Below are positions 48,801 to 59,825 of a DNA stretch of 64,000 nucleotides, piece by piece. This DNA is from Patiria miniata (lineage: Eukaryota; Echinodermata; Asteroidea; Valvatida; Asterinidae). Numbering within the stretch: position 1 is the stretch's first letter; every line of letters begins with the position of its first letter. A program made the position numbers and the translations under genes. The notes under the pieces were generated by a model. The model saw only the letters and a list, made by a program, of their open reading frames with translations, ran no database searches and was not told the DNA's origin. Location of the stretch: NCBI RefSeq assembly GCF_015706575.1, contig NW_024037058.1, positions 7,813,806 to 7,877,805 of the forward strand, in the 5' to 3' direction.

Positions 48801-49325
48801 TGTTAAAACTATCCAGTGTTGTGGACGGTATAGGGAGCAACAGGAATGGTTGTTTGAATTATTGTATAAATTGTGCAGAATTATTGGGAAAATTAATATT
48901 TTTGACTGATTTAAGCTAAAATTCTCGTCATTGTTAAAGTTGGAATGCGATTTAGATCCCATTCAACATCTTTCATGCAAGTTTGAAGAAATTTAATTTC
49001 TTACCCAAAATTTCAAAAATCATGCAAACTTTCCATTTACACAAAATAATTTAATATTGTGTTCATATCCACAAAACCTGAAGACATTATATGTCTTTAA
49101 TACAACAGTCTTGTACCTAGTACCCACTCACTGTTATTCTGTTGCCCGTTGCAGCTCGCCTTCCATGCGGCACCGTACTACACCGACCTCATCTCAAAAT
49201 TGTCCAATGGGGAATCACAAGAGGTCGTGCTGAAAGATATACGAGAATACGACACATGCTTACAGGAACACGTCAGCGCTATACAGGAACTCTTTATAGC
49301 CAACGGACTCGACCCAAAGAAGTAA
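45863..49325 (+). CDS. GLTP: Glycolipid transfer protein (GLTP fold), 5 exons, 204 aa
   Basis: Exons are 45863-45974, 46904-46962, 47418-47548, 48305-48446 and 49155-49325 (stop TAA 49323-49325), all GT-AG, giving 204 aa (human GLTP is 209 and also has five coding exons). The protein is a single all-helical GLTP domain with no PH domain, so it is the stand-alone cytosolic type that moves glycosphingolipids between membranes, not FAPP2. Residues matching the sugar headgroup site are Asp51, Asn55, Trp98 and His139; the usual Lys after the Asn is Arg58. The C-terminal end (LFIANGL) resembles the FAPP2 GLTP domain more than vertebrate GLTP. The start is supported by an upstream in-frame TAG and A at -3. 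Intron 3 holds a minisatellite and intron 4 a SINE. It shares a short divergent promoter with the RAB34-like copy B. Confidence 0.93.
46146..46355 (-). mobile_element. MITE family, copy 3 (partial, inverted)
   Basis: In GLTP intron 1. Begins GATCGTATAGTGTAGGGCCC and matches the 3' half of the other two copies on the opposite strand. Truncated. Confidence 0.6.
47015..47285. repeat. Dispersed repeat, copy 2 (in GLTP intron 2)
   Basis: Same orientation as the copy at 36597-36865. Rich in AGGATT/AATCCTCC words that recur around 55080-55300, suggesting the same wider family there. Confidence 0.65.
47575..48085. repeat. Minisatellite in GLTP intron 3
   Basis: Roughly 20 to 25 imperfect units of about 19-23 bp with consensus AACCAGAAAAGTTGTGCTAA. 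The central ones (47760-47880) are the most regular, with CCAGACAAGTTGTGCTAACT. Confined to the intron. Confidence 0.85.
48500..48763 (-). mobile_element. tRNA-derived SINE in GLTP intron 4
   Basis: Read on the minus strand it starts at about 48763 with GTGTGGCCTAGTGGTTAG (A box), then GGGGTTCAAATCC (B box, 48697-48713 region), then CCTTGGGCAAGCCACTTTAC and CTCTCCACCCAGGAGTATAA. Same family tail as 40292-40512. Confidence 0.8.
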
Positions 49326-52300
49326 ATCTGCATTTTTTTAAAATTAAATGACCTTTAAAATGAATTTTTCTCTCCAACCAGTTTGTGCAGATATTTGTGT
49401 CTCTCAATAGTAAGAAGTCCTTTTTTAACTTCAGTTTTTATGAAGTGCCTATTTTCACTATATAACGTCTCCAACCATCCGTGGTATTTCCCGACAACTG
49501 AGGGCGCTGTTGCTGTGATGTCAGTCGAGGCACTTGCTGTACATCTTCTGCATTCCCTTTACAAAAATTCTGAATCGAAACATAGCATATTGACTTTAAA
49601 ATTATGAAGAACTTACCAAGCATTGACAATACAAAATTGTGGCAAATTCTGAACTCAAAAAGCTGTAGTTTACCGATGCTTGACCAAGATGACATCACAG
49701 TTTAAATCATGAATATGGAAATTCGGATTAGCATAAGTAAAAAACGGGAAAGAGTTCCATACCTGGACATCACTTGACACCCTGTGCACAAACCCTGTGA
49801 GACTGGTCTGAAAAATCCTAAGTGTTTTCTCCAATAGTTCTTCAATATTTTCCCTGCTAAATTTGACTTTTTAGGACATGTTTTCACTTTCTGATGGCTG
49901 ATGTCACTGCAGGGAAAAATTTGTGATGTCAGTATGTAATTCTTTCCAAAAATGCCCCGAAACAAAGTTTGAATAGCAATGCATTGCATCAGAGTGAAGT
50001 TAAAAAACAAAGTCGCAGTTTAAAAAATCAAGCAAATAAAGAATCTATTTCGCTCGCCCTTTTAATAATTTAAGTAATACAACGGTTTCAATGGCAGTGT
50101 GGATAGTATTAATGATAGTATTAAGTATTATTATATCTGGCAGGCATTTAATGGAGAGTCAATAAATTAAGATGTGTACAGTTAAGAGGTGGTAAACAAT
50201 TTTGTAAAACAAAAATATGGATATGTAGGTAGATTTTAAGACAATGCATGTTTACATTAGTGCTATGCATGCATGTCTTGCAAGCGTACATATACACGAT
50301 TGTCTGTTGGGTTCAGTCACCATGAACGCACACGCTACTCTTACTGCAACCCATTGGTAGAATTTCGACATGTTTATTGAAAGTAGCAAACGGTCTTGGT
50401 TTTGGTGTATCTACAACATGCTGTATTACGATACCTGCTTGTATTATGGTGCTTCAGTGGTATACTTATTCAATACGTATAATGCATGGGGTTTGATGTC
50501 GGGAAAACTTACCCAATCACATGTAATATTGAGAAAGAATTAGCATATCTTTATTTTACAAAGTGACAAAACAAATAACATGTTTTATAGAGGCTTATAC
50601 GAAAGCAAATGTGCCAATTTTGTTTGCAACATACAAGAACTTCCATAAAGATTTGCCTGTTTGACTTTCAATTTTACTGACAAAATTAACAATTTTAAGA
50701 TTTGTGGAAGGGATATGTATGGATTATTATTATTTGTTTATTATTTTAATTATTATTATTATTATTATTTTAACCATCTTTAGTTCTAAATACCATTCGT
50801 GATGCAGTATTGAAATTTTCAACATCTATAAAACCTGCATTTATGTGTGTGCAAAATCCTTGACTTAAATTTTACTGGCAACTTTATTTTGTACACCATT
50901 CAGCTTAATTTCAAATCATGTAAAAGAACAAATGGAACTTTTTAAATAACCAAAAATTAATGTTTTTACACTAGAATTGAAGAAATGTTTTAATCAGGAA
51001 AATAAATTAAGTAAATAATGTATGGAAGCGTAATTTTTTTAACAGTTAGTTTTATGTGTAATTTGGTAAATTTGTGTGGTACAGTGTAATATGTAATATG
51101 CAAAATTTAATTCAGCTAATTCCTAACCAGCTAGAGGTATAGGCAAAATTTCGTGGCTCTGCTTAACGTTATCACGGTAGCAGAACTATCTGTGGAAATG
51201 GTTAGTACATTTCACTGCTTAGCGAGGAAGATGGGCTTGGGCATGCTGCATGCATACATCCCTTCACCAAGGATTCTGTGCTTACAGGGTTAGCACACAA
51301 TGGTTAAGCACAGAATTCTCGGTTTTGTAGGGTTTTGCAAGATTTCAAAGGATTCAGGACTCGTCAGCCCATTCTCCATTACTTTGCATGGGGCTTGATC
51401 GCCCTCGTTTAAATACAAATAATGCTGTTGTATATTTGTTAGATTTTGGTGGATTGGGGGGGGGGGGGATTTAACACACACAAAAACCGGTTAAGGCCAA
51501 AATGTTATTAAAAGGAAGTAGGGTTAACGTTTTAAGAAATGTAAGTTTAAAATGCGAATTATTTGTAACTATGGTGTAGTCGTAAATGGAAAGTATCACT
51601 AGATTTTGCCAATTAAAAAATACATTTAATTTAAAAGATGTAACATTTTTTTAAAAATATGATATTGTGTTGTTTTTGTTCAAGGATGTCCAGATACAAT
51701 ACTTGATGAATTCTTCTCATTAAAAAAGGCGAACATCAGATGTTATGCGACATCACAAAAAAAATGAAGACATTTCAACTCCGGGGGAATTTTGCTGCAA
51801 ATCTTTGACATCATCAAGTTCCTTTGCTTTAATCAACAAAAAAAGACGTAATGATGTCATGCTTTGTTTGCATAAAGCTTTCCTATGGGAGCCTGGTGGG
51901 TCTCAGGCAAGCGCGCATGTAAACAAAGCGTGACGTCATTATGTCTTAGGTCTATTGTATGAAACATGAAATGGTGTCATATGAAATTTGGACTCTTTTA
52001 CCTTACATGAACTCCTAACCCTTCATATGTGACTTGTCCCTTTTCCAATTCTATCCACTATTGTGCAACGCAACCAATTGGTCTGTTTTCACACCACAGT
52101 GGCCTTGCCACAGTTATGACAGTGCTTAGCCAATGCAAAATATAGACATTTTAGAAGTTTTGAGAGTCAGTCTCTCTCTCCCCCCCCCCCCCCCCCCCCC
52201 AATTTTGCTGTTTGCCAAAAAGTACAACAGTTTATGCGGATACCATGCGGTGGGTGATAAACAACAGCTACACTATCAATTATTGTGAGTAATCAATTGT

Positions 52301-52789
52301 TCACAAGTAATTTCTTTGTGAGAGCTTGAGTTGAAAAATTCACAACTCGCTCGAGACTTGCAACCACTTCTGAAAATGTTACTGAAGGAAAAAAAGAAAA
52401 AGGAAAAAGAAATACAAAAACTTATAAAAAAAACAACTCTGTATCAAAACGTGTTTGTTTAAAACATGGACTGTATTCGCAAAGATTGTGTTCAAATGAA
52501 ACAATACAATTCTTTATAATGGCACGTTACATATCCTAGGAATGGTGAACAGCACAAAACAAGAGAAAAAAACAAAACTTCAATCACGTTATTTACAATA
52601 ACAAAACAAATTGGAAATTTACAAAAAAAGAGAGCAAATACCAAATGTTGGCATTTTAACTGTGAAGTATTCAGAGGAGACTTGGGATACATATAACATC
52701 ATACAGGAATGAATGCAGTGATTTTTAAGTTCACTATTGGATGGCCAGAGAGATATATATATAGAAATATGTAATCTCGTTAAAAGGTA
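49326..52789. other. Intergenic DNA downstream of GLTP
   Basis: No gene supported. Contains ATT trinucleotide runs (50727-50770), a G run at 51458-51470 and a C run at 52181-52200. The first kilobase may include the GLTP 3' UTR. Confidence 0.4.
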
Positions 52790-53140
52790 CCTAATAATAA
52801 TGTGTATTTATAAAGCGCACGTATCCACCATTATTGGTGTTCAAGGCGCTACATCATTATTACCCTGCTCATTGGGCCAATGAAACATTCCAAATACTAT
52901 CTCAGCTCCCTGGGGAGTATATAGCTCGGATGTAGCTATTTCGGCACAAAGCAGCTAAAATCAACCACAATAACCATCTCTACCCATTTACTCCTGGATG
53001 GAGAGAAGCAATGAGTGACAAAGTGTCTTGTCCAAGGGCACACGCACCTTAGCCGCAGGCTGGACTCGAACCCACAACCTGCAAAATTACCCGCAAACCA
53101 CAAATTCAATGCTCCAGACCACGAGGCCATGGTACTCCAC
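52790..53140 (-). mobile_element. tRNA-derived SINE
   Basis: Minus strand: ATGGCCTCGTGGTCTGGAG (A box), GTGGGTTCGAGTCC (B box), then CCCTTGGACAAGACACTTTG and CTCTCCATCCAGGAGTAAAT. It continues into a longer 3' part ending near GCGCTTTATAAATACAC. Intergenic between GLTP and elongin B. Confidence 0.8.
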
Positions 53141-53219
53141 ACAGGCCACGGTACTCCACATGATAGTGCATCCCCTGAGCTGAGTTCTACAAGTCAGTTG
53201 TTATGCACCAGATTTGAGT

Positions 53220-54290
53220 ACCTTTTAGAGCTGTGCATCGGAACTGGGTACCGGAGTATCCGACCGTGAATGTCAGGAACCGGTTCCAGATTATGGAGGA
53301 GGGTACCCAAAACCAACTTTACAAATTACTTCGTAACTCCTCAGACAATGAAAAAGAAAGGTTTTGAATGCCATTTGTGGGGAATTTAAAAATGGAAACC
53401 AGGCTACAGTGGAAAACAAAACATGTTTCATGTTTATTACAAAAGTAGCAGTTTACACTGTAAAGCTACAAGCTCACTGTACACACTTGTATCTTGCTGT
53501 ATCGACACACAGATATGGTAGTTAGTATCATGCGGACCTTCATGAACAATCTGAACAGCAACTTCCGTGATTTTAACTTCGGGGTTGGTTTGTTTTAAAG
53601 GTATCCGCGTATCTGTGTATTTCTCAAACAGGTACCCTTTCTCGTACAACCCGTAAATGCACACAGCGTGTACCTTTGTTGCTTCAAACAAAAACAAATG
53701 TGCAAAAAGTATAAAATACAACCCTTAGGCCAAAAAAAATAAATATTCGGTCTCTGGTCAGACCAAAGTTCCGGAATTGACGCGGCGATGCGGCTTTTTT
53801 TTTTTTTTTTTTGCTTTTTATTTCTTTTTCTTCAAGCTTGGATTGTACAGACAAGTTGGGGTACTATTTTGCTTTTTTTGGTGTCCTCATGTACATTGGT
53901 GTCCTCCATAATTTGCCTTGGTGCTTTCGATCATTTGCCTTGGTGCAATTTCCCATTCCTTGGTGCTCTTTGGTAAAAAAAAATTGAGGTGCGGCAATAG
54001 AGGGCGCTGTTGGAGCTACCGCGAAACATTTTGGAAAAAAAACAAGATTGACGAGCATGATTAAAATCGACACGTGCGTTGACCAGAGACCGACTTATTT
54101 TTTTTTTTGCCTTAATAAAAAATACCACCATAAGTGACTGATTTGAATTGGTGTAACTATTTATTTGATAGTGAAATGCAGGTTTGACTTATGAATGAAA
54201 AATATGAATAAATAAACTCCTAGTCTTACAATAACAATAATAATAATAATAATTTGGGGGGCTAATCATACTTACTCACAATTGAGAAGC
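53220..54290. other. Intergenic DNA between two SINEs
   Basis: Begins with a partial relative of the TAGGGTTGTGCAT MITE (53225-53330). T run at 53797-53812, A/T tracts and a short TAATAA microsatellite (54232-54252). No gene seen. Confidence 0.4.
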
Positions 54291-54294
54291 TGAA

Positions 54295-54546
54295 TTGGTC
54301 CAGCCGAAGGTATGTAAAGGCGCCTTTAATGGGCAGCCGCAACATGACTCATGTCTCATCAAGGAGCACAGCCAGACCGAAGGTGTTGATTTTTGGCAGA
54401 GGAAGGAGAACCAGAGAGCCCAGAGAAAAAAAAAAACCCTCGTGGCACAGGAGAGAATCAACGAACAACTCTACTCACATTTGGTCCGAGCCAGGAATCG
54501 AACCCGGGCCACAGTGATGAGCACGCTTTACGCACTAGCCACCTAT
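54295..54546 (-). mobile_element. tRNA-derived SINE, second type
   Basis: Minus strand: GGTGGCTAGTGCGTAAAG (A-box region) and CCGGGTTCGATTCCTGG (B box), then a body with GTTGATTCTCTCCTGTGCC and ATGAGACATGAGTCATG, unlike the CTTGGGCAAG family. Confidence 0.7.
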
Positions 54547-55507
54547 CTTAAACTTAGAATGCACTTTTCAATAACAGCTTCAAGGCAAAACACAACAACA
54601 TTTTTTTTTTAAACGGTGTGAGGATCAACATGTTTGAGAAGCAATATAAAAAAAGTCTTCATTTTTTACAAGTACAGAAATCAGGCAACCATTACAATGA
54701 AACTGTTCACTCCCTGTACAAAACCGCATGGTTAATAGGAAGAGTATGTAATAGGTAAGTTGTGCAAATTTTACATTTTAAATTAGGATTTAGGCAAAGT
54801 CGGTGCTAGGGATACACTACTCTGAAATACATTTATACATTTCTGAACATTTAAGTATTTATACGGGAAATTCTATTTTAACTATTAGTGGAGCATATAT
54901 CATAGCGTTTACTTCGAAAGGTGAATGTTGGCATGTGTTTCAGTTCTTTCAAATTTCATTTCAGGACGATTTTGTAAAAATTGAGGGTGGTTGAGCAAAG
55001 CCACCATTACTTTACATGTGGGTTGATGTATGTAGCAAGTTTCAAGTCCAGAGAATGTGCCATTGTTTTTCAACACAGTTTTGTAGGATTCAGGAAGATT
55101 TGTAGCAAACTTAGAAGATTTGTACAATTTTGTAGAAACTTCCTGAATCCTCCCAAATCCTCCACTGTGAAGGCACCAAATGGCACATCATTTTGTACTT
55201 GAAACTTTTAAGGTACATCGAGTAAAGTAACAGTAGCTGGATTCTACCTTCCTCAATCCTACAAAATCCTCCAAAAACCTCCTGGAAAATTTTGACAGAT
55301 GTGGGAGGGTTGGTTAGTTCTTTTTCACAAATCAATCTTTTGACATCTTTTGTACCAGTTTGCATGTACATTAGGAGGTACACTTTGAAAATAGAACTTC
55401 ATTTGCTAAGACCTTTGCCTACTTAGTAGGGGTTAGTGGGAAATCTCTGATTACACGTGCACGTACATGTACATAAGCATAATGGTGTGGACATGCTACT
55501 TATTAGT

Positions 55508-57947
55508 CTATGATACAGGAGGTTCCACTGTATTTGTTGTGGAGGGTTCGGAGGATTTCATGACATCTGGGAGCTCAGGAGGGTTGGAGTATGCTTGCAA
55601 GTCTAGCGTCTCAAACTCGTCTGTGTCACCTGGGGAAAAAAAACCAATAAAAAATGACTTAAATCATGTTCTCTACCTCACGACCTTAAACTATCCAATA
55701 AATTTAAGGGGAAATTTGGAGCAAATGTCTGAAACGACTGCATGATTTTTGCAGGATAACTAGATGTCTAAAGGTAGGGAATTTGAGTTTTCCTACCCCT
55801 TAACCAAGCACAATGTAAGTAGCTTCCATAGTGAATATCGAGTAAAAAAAATCTAGATTCAAATTTGGGGAACACAACTTTACAGAAAACTTAGCACACA
55901 TTGCTGTGTGGCGCACTATGGGCTCCTTGTGTGAACAAGAAAGGGTGTTTTTTCCACTTATGGGCTTCGTGCACAAGTACTCAACGCCAGAAAAGGAGAG
56001 TTGGGGGAGACTGGTTCCCGGTCCATCCACTGCGTATTTCAAATGATCCAAAGTTATTGGGGGCGGGGATTAGTCTGGGAGACCACAGCAAGTTATATTT
56101 GAATGCAGCCGCGCACCAACGACGCCGGACGCTCACGCAAAGACGCTGTGGCTAAGCTTTAGCACATTCAGGAAGTCGTGCGTACTTCGCGCGTAAACCA
56201 GTACAGTACATAACACACATGCTGTGTGTCCTGTCCACGGGGCTCTCAAAAGTGGTAAAAACGCGCCCTCTTTTGTTGGCGCACAGAGCCCAACTCATTC
56301 TATTCTGACTGTGCACAAAAGTCATAGCATCTTCGCGCGTGTGTCGGACGTTGTTGACAATTCATTTGAATGTCTCTTCCAGTGCCAGTGGTCTCCCCCG
56401 ACTATTCCTTTCTTACCGTTGAGGGGGTACTTGTGAATGGAGCCCGTAGAGAGGAATTCCAGTATTTCAGACACATTTATGGGGCTACCTACCATCTAGT
56501 TTGCAGGCTAATCCCAGCATTGCCGGGGCCTGTGCTTTAGCCGTGTTGCTCGTCAGTCCGCAGTCTGCCAACGTCTTGGTGTTATCCAGTTCCTCTTTAT
56601 CCTTGAAGAGTTTCTGATCCTCCGGGGATCTCTTGATGATGCCCTCTATGATGCGCTTGAGCTCGTAGACGGTACTCGTCTCCTTGGCATCCGTGAAGAT
56701 GGTCCAGTTCTTCCGCCTTATCATGAGAAACACATCCTTCGAGGGGAAGTTTGATAAGCGCATTAGAAATACATTAAAAAAATCACATTATCATGGATTC
56801 CCTTCTTACTCCTACATACTTGACCCCGTGTGCCCGTTCCATATGACTGACATGACTGACAAATGAAAAGACACTAGTTTTGGGACTGGCAATGATACAA
56901 GCAGAGAATGACACTTTATGCATTTTGAATCATCTAAACAGTTCGCTAAGCCTAAACTTCATATCAGGTAGCTTAATTTTGTGGAAAGACAAAAAGAAAG
57001 AGCCCGGCAAGGTTTTACTTTTCTGTTTTCATTCAATTTCATGAACGGAAGTCATAAAATATAGATAGTGGATATTTTGCCGGAGGTAATGACGGCAAAC
57101 TAACGATTACTAAAGGTTTGCCGGGGGCAATTCATATCAACAGAGGGCGCTGTACTCTTTAAAATAGGGCTGAATTATAAGATGTATTAAATTCCCACCA
57201 AAAGTTGTGTAGCACGTTTGGTGTAATGGTTAAACAAAGGCTCTAGTAAACGGGATGACTCGCGTTCGATTCCTACCACACCACATTTAAAAAAAAAATT
57301 TCTCATCCCAAAACAAATAAGAATATTCTTCTTTTATTATTTTAACATGTCTCAAACATTTTTTGCAGAGTATTACATTTTCTTTTTCAGATTTGTGGCT
57401 CTGGAGGATTTTTTTTAAAAGGGAAATAAAGTCCGAAATTATAAAATGGTCTGAATCCCATCTTGTGAATACGAGGTAACAACGATAATTTTGGCATGGA
57501 GCCAGACTAAAACTTGTCACCGGAAAATGTTTAAGTAAAAAAAAAACAGTAACTGCGCATGTTCAGTGCATATCCGGCAAACTAACGTTTACTAAAGGTT
57601 TGCCGTCTCCGGCAAAATATACACTGCCTAAAATATAAGCAGTGTGAATCTCCTATTTTACCCATATTACTAACAGTAACAGACTGCTTAAGGTAGCAAC
57701 AGCCATTTCAGAGTGATAAAAATACTATGAGGACTAAAAATTAAAGAGGGGCCCTTAACAATCAGCATTTTGATGTCCGTTCCCGGGCTCCGTACTCGAA
57801 TGAACACAAGTGCGACAACACATTCAGCGACATTGACCGTTACACCGTCGCAGAACTATCGATATTACAAGTTTTCTGTCCATACAAAAACACACTTCAA
57901 AGCATTAACATTTTAAACACCTTAAATACAAAACCATAACGTACCAT
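55508..57947 (-). CDS. ELOB: Elongin B, 3 exons, 122 aa
   Basis: Exon 1 contributes only the ATG (57947-57945) before a GTACGT donor. Exon 2 is 56736-56493 and exon 3 is 55629-55508 (stop TAG 55510-55508). The product begins MDVFLMIRR and continues as a ubiquitin-like fold with [16 protein letters not shown] and KTLADCG, followed by the conserved tail [10 protein letters not shown]. Length is 122 aa against 118 in human. Elongin B pairs with elongin C in the SIII elongation factor and in cullin-2/5 ubiquitin ligases (VHL and SOCS-box receptors), in nucleus and cytoplasm. The ATG-only first exon is a minimal coding exon and easily missed; the acceptor lies directly before GATGTGTTTCTC. Intron 1 carries a 549-bp inverted-repeat element with a tRNA-like piece, and intron 2 a 372-bp one. 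The gene is convergent with GLTP across about 6.2 kb. Confidence 0.95.
55920..56291. mobile_element. 372-bp inverted-repeat element in elongin B intron 2
   Basis: Left end GGGCTCCTTGTGTGAACAAG and right end with TTGTTGGCGCACAGAGCCC are inverted over about 50 bp with interruptions. Interior is CG-rich with no coding capacity. A degenerate relative lies at 43255-43560. Confidence 0.6.
57072..57620. mobile_element. 549-bp inverted-repeat element in elongin B intron 1
   Basis: Ends ATATTTTGCCGG (57072) and CCGGCAAAATAT (57620) are inverted. Each is followed by a sub-terminal palindrome of the form CGGCAAAC...GTTTGCCG (57097-57127 and 57573-57605), giving about 55 bp of paired end sequence. A tRNA-like stretch lies inside (57206-57300). 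Confidence 0.75.
57206..57300 (+). mobile_element. tRNA-like SINE or retro-tRNA piece
   Basis: TGGTGTAATGGTTAAAC (A box) and CGTTCGATTCC (B box) at tRNA spacing, followed by an A-rich tail at 57289-57298. Acceptor-stem pairing is poor, so a working tRNA gene is unlikely. Confidence 0.5.
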
Positions 57948-58539
57948 TTTTAACGGAAACAACGGGTCACTTTGTATGAAGTCGGACGATGAATGCGGAA
58001 AAATATGAACGCAGTTACAATGCACCACACACGTCTGGTCTGTTGATAAGGTGAATGGCGCCCTCACGCGGTCGACAAGGAAGATCCGGCAAAATTGATT
58101 GGAATTTGTTTACAAAGTTCATGATTGCACAGTAACATGAACAATTTCACATACATGAACACGCTTACTGACCAAATACAGTCCAAATTGATAAAATGTG
58201 GTTGTTTTTGTTTTTTTTATAAAATAAAAATACAAAAACCTTTTATTGGTACACCCCCTCCCCATAGCCCCACCCCCAACCCAACTGGTGCTGTAAATGT
58301 TATCAGCAAAACGCACAGTATTAAATTGCTTTTGCTGTTTTCAGAAAAAGACTGATTTGGAAGATATATTTTATAGCAAATATTGTTACACTGATGACTT
58401 GTTTAAAATTTTGTGTTCATAGATGCTGAAAAACCAAGAAAAAGTGCTGTGATTGTTGTCTGGTTCCCTTCAGACAAAACAGAGTAATTTATAAGCGTAA
58501 GGAAATTAATGGTTAGGGAACCATACTAGCTCAGCAGTA

Positions 58540-59696
58540 CGGCCCTTCCAAGGCAAAACCATGTATCTCAAAATTTTGACATTTTAAGATAATAACCTTT
58601 CTAGGGAATATGGAGGTGCTGTTTTCATTTAGCAAAATTTCAAAGTCGCACGATATTTATTTTCCGGGTTAATTTACGCCCTTTTTGGCATTTTTTCGGC
58701 ATTTCCCAAATATTCTACGGCAGAACAATGTATCTTACCAGAAGTATTGCTTTGTTCAACAGCAAAACAGTGTATCTACATGTTGCTCCCTTTTTGCTTG
58801 AAGTTGTTTTTCCAAAAATGCAGTTTTTTTATTTGGTAAAAAAGGTTAAGTTGTATTTGCATTGCTCTTGCTAATTTCAGTGACTTCTCTAAATTAACAT
58901 CAATCAGAGCAAAAGAATGTAACTAAATATGCGTTGTTTTAGTTTCATTTTCTATGAAAATTTAAAGCACTCTACTACGGCATAACAATGTATCTTATAG
59001 ATGCTTTGTTTTGCCTTAGACGATGAATGTATTCAAACCAAGCCAACTCAAACTGCCTTTTTTTGCCACGAAAACCCTTCTGTCGATTTCAGCATTCATC
59101 TTGTTTTGCATTGTTGTACTGAAATAAATGCTGATGTGAAAATGAATTCGTGTCAAAAATTCGTGATGGTCGGGACAAAATACTTTTCCCATGTAATATT
59201 TTGACAACATAGGGCGCTTTACAATTTCGGCTGCCCTTCAAAATAAAGATGCATTGTTTTACCGTGGAATGTATCATAGAGTTGACAGTTTTGCTGCCTC
59301 TCAACCAAAGATACATTGTTTTGCTGTGGAATGTATCACACAGTTGACAGTTTTGCTGCCTCTCAACCAAAGATACATTGTTTTGCCGTAGAATTTCTGA
59401 AAAAGTGTTCTTGTCAAAACAAGATGCATTGTTTTGCCTTGGAATGTGTAAACCACATATGACAAATAACGCACGGCATAAGAGTGCAACTTTATAAAAA
59501 TGATAATAAGTATAAGAAACCGAGCTTTTAACAGTCTAAAAATTTCAGAATTTAAAGAAACTATAACTGGCACAAATCTGTGAAAAAAGAAACACAACGG
59601 TATTTACAGCATAAAAATGGCAAAAGATGGTACTTCAAAGTCTTTTTTCTCAAAATGATCATTTTCGAGTTACATTGTTTTGCCTTGGAAGGGCCG
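58540..59696. mobile_element. 1.16-kb DNA element with AGTA flanks and internal repeats
   Basis: Inverted termini begin CGGCCCTTCCAAGGCAAAAC and match over 25 of 26 bp. The flanking tetramer AGTA is repeated directly (58536-58539 and 59697-59700). Inside, GGCAAAACAATGTATCT-type words recur many times in both orientations, including a 73-bp near-perfect tandem pair (about 59250-59395). No transposase. Confidence 0.8.
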
Positions 59697-59825
59697 AGTA
59701 TTTGAAAAAAGAAAAAAAAATCCCATCGATGGTCATGCAGCCGACCATGAAAAAATCCACTTTTCATGAAAATGACAGTACACCAGGAGCCATGATTTCC
59801 GCACAGGATGCTTAAGACTCAATAA

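Noticed and set aside
57206-57300. Possible functional tRNA gene
   Set aside because: A and B boxes are present but acceptor and T-arm pairing is poor and an A-rich tail follows, as in SINEs.
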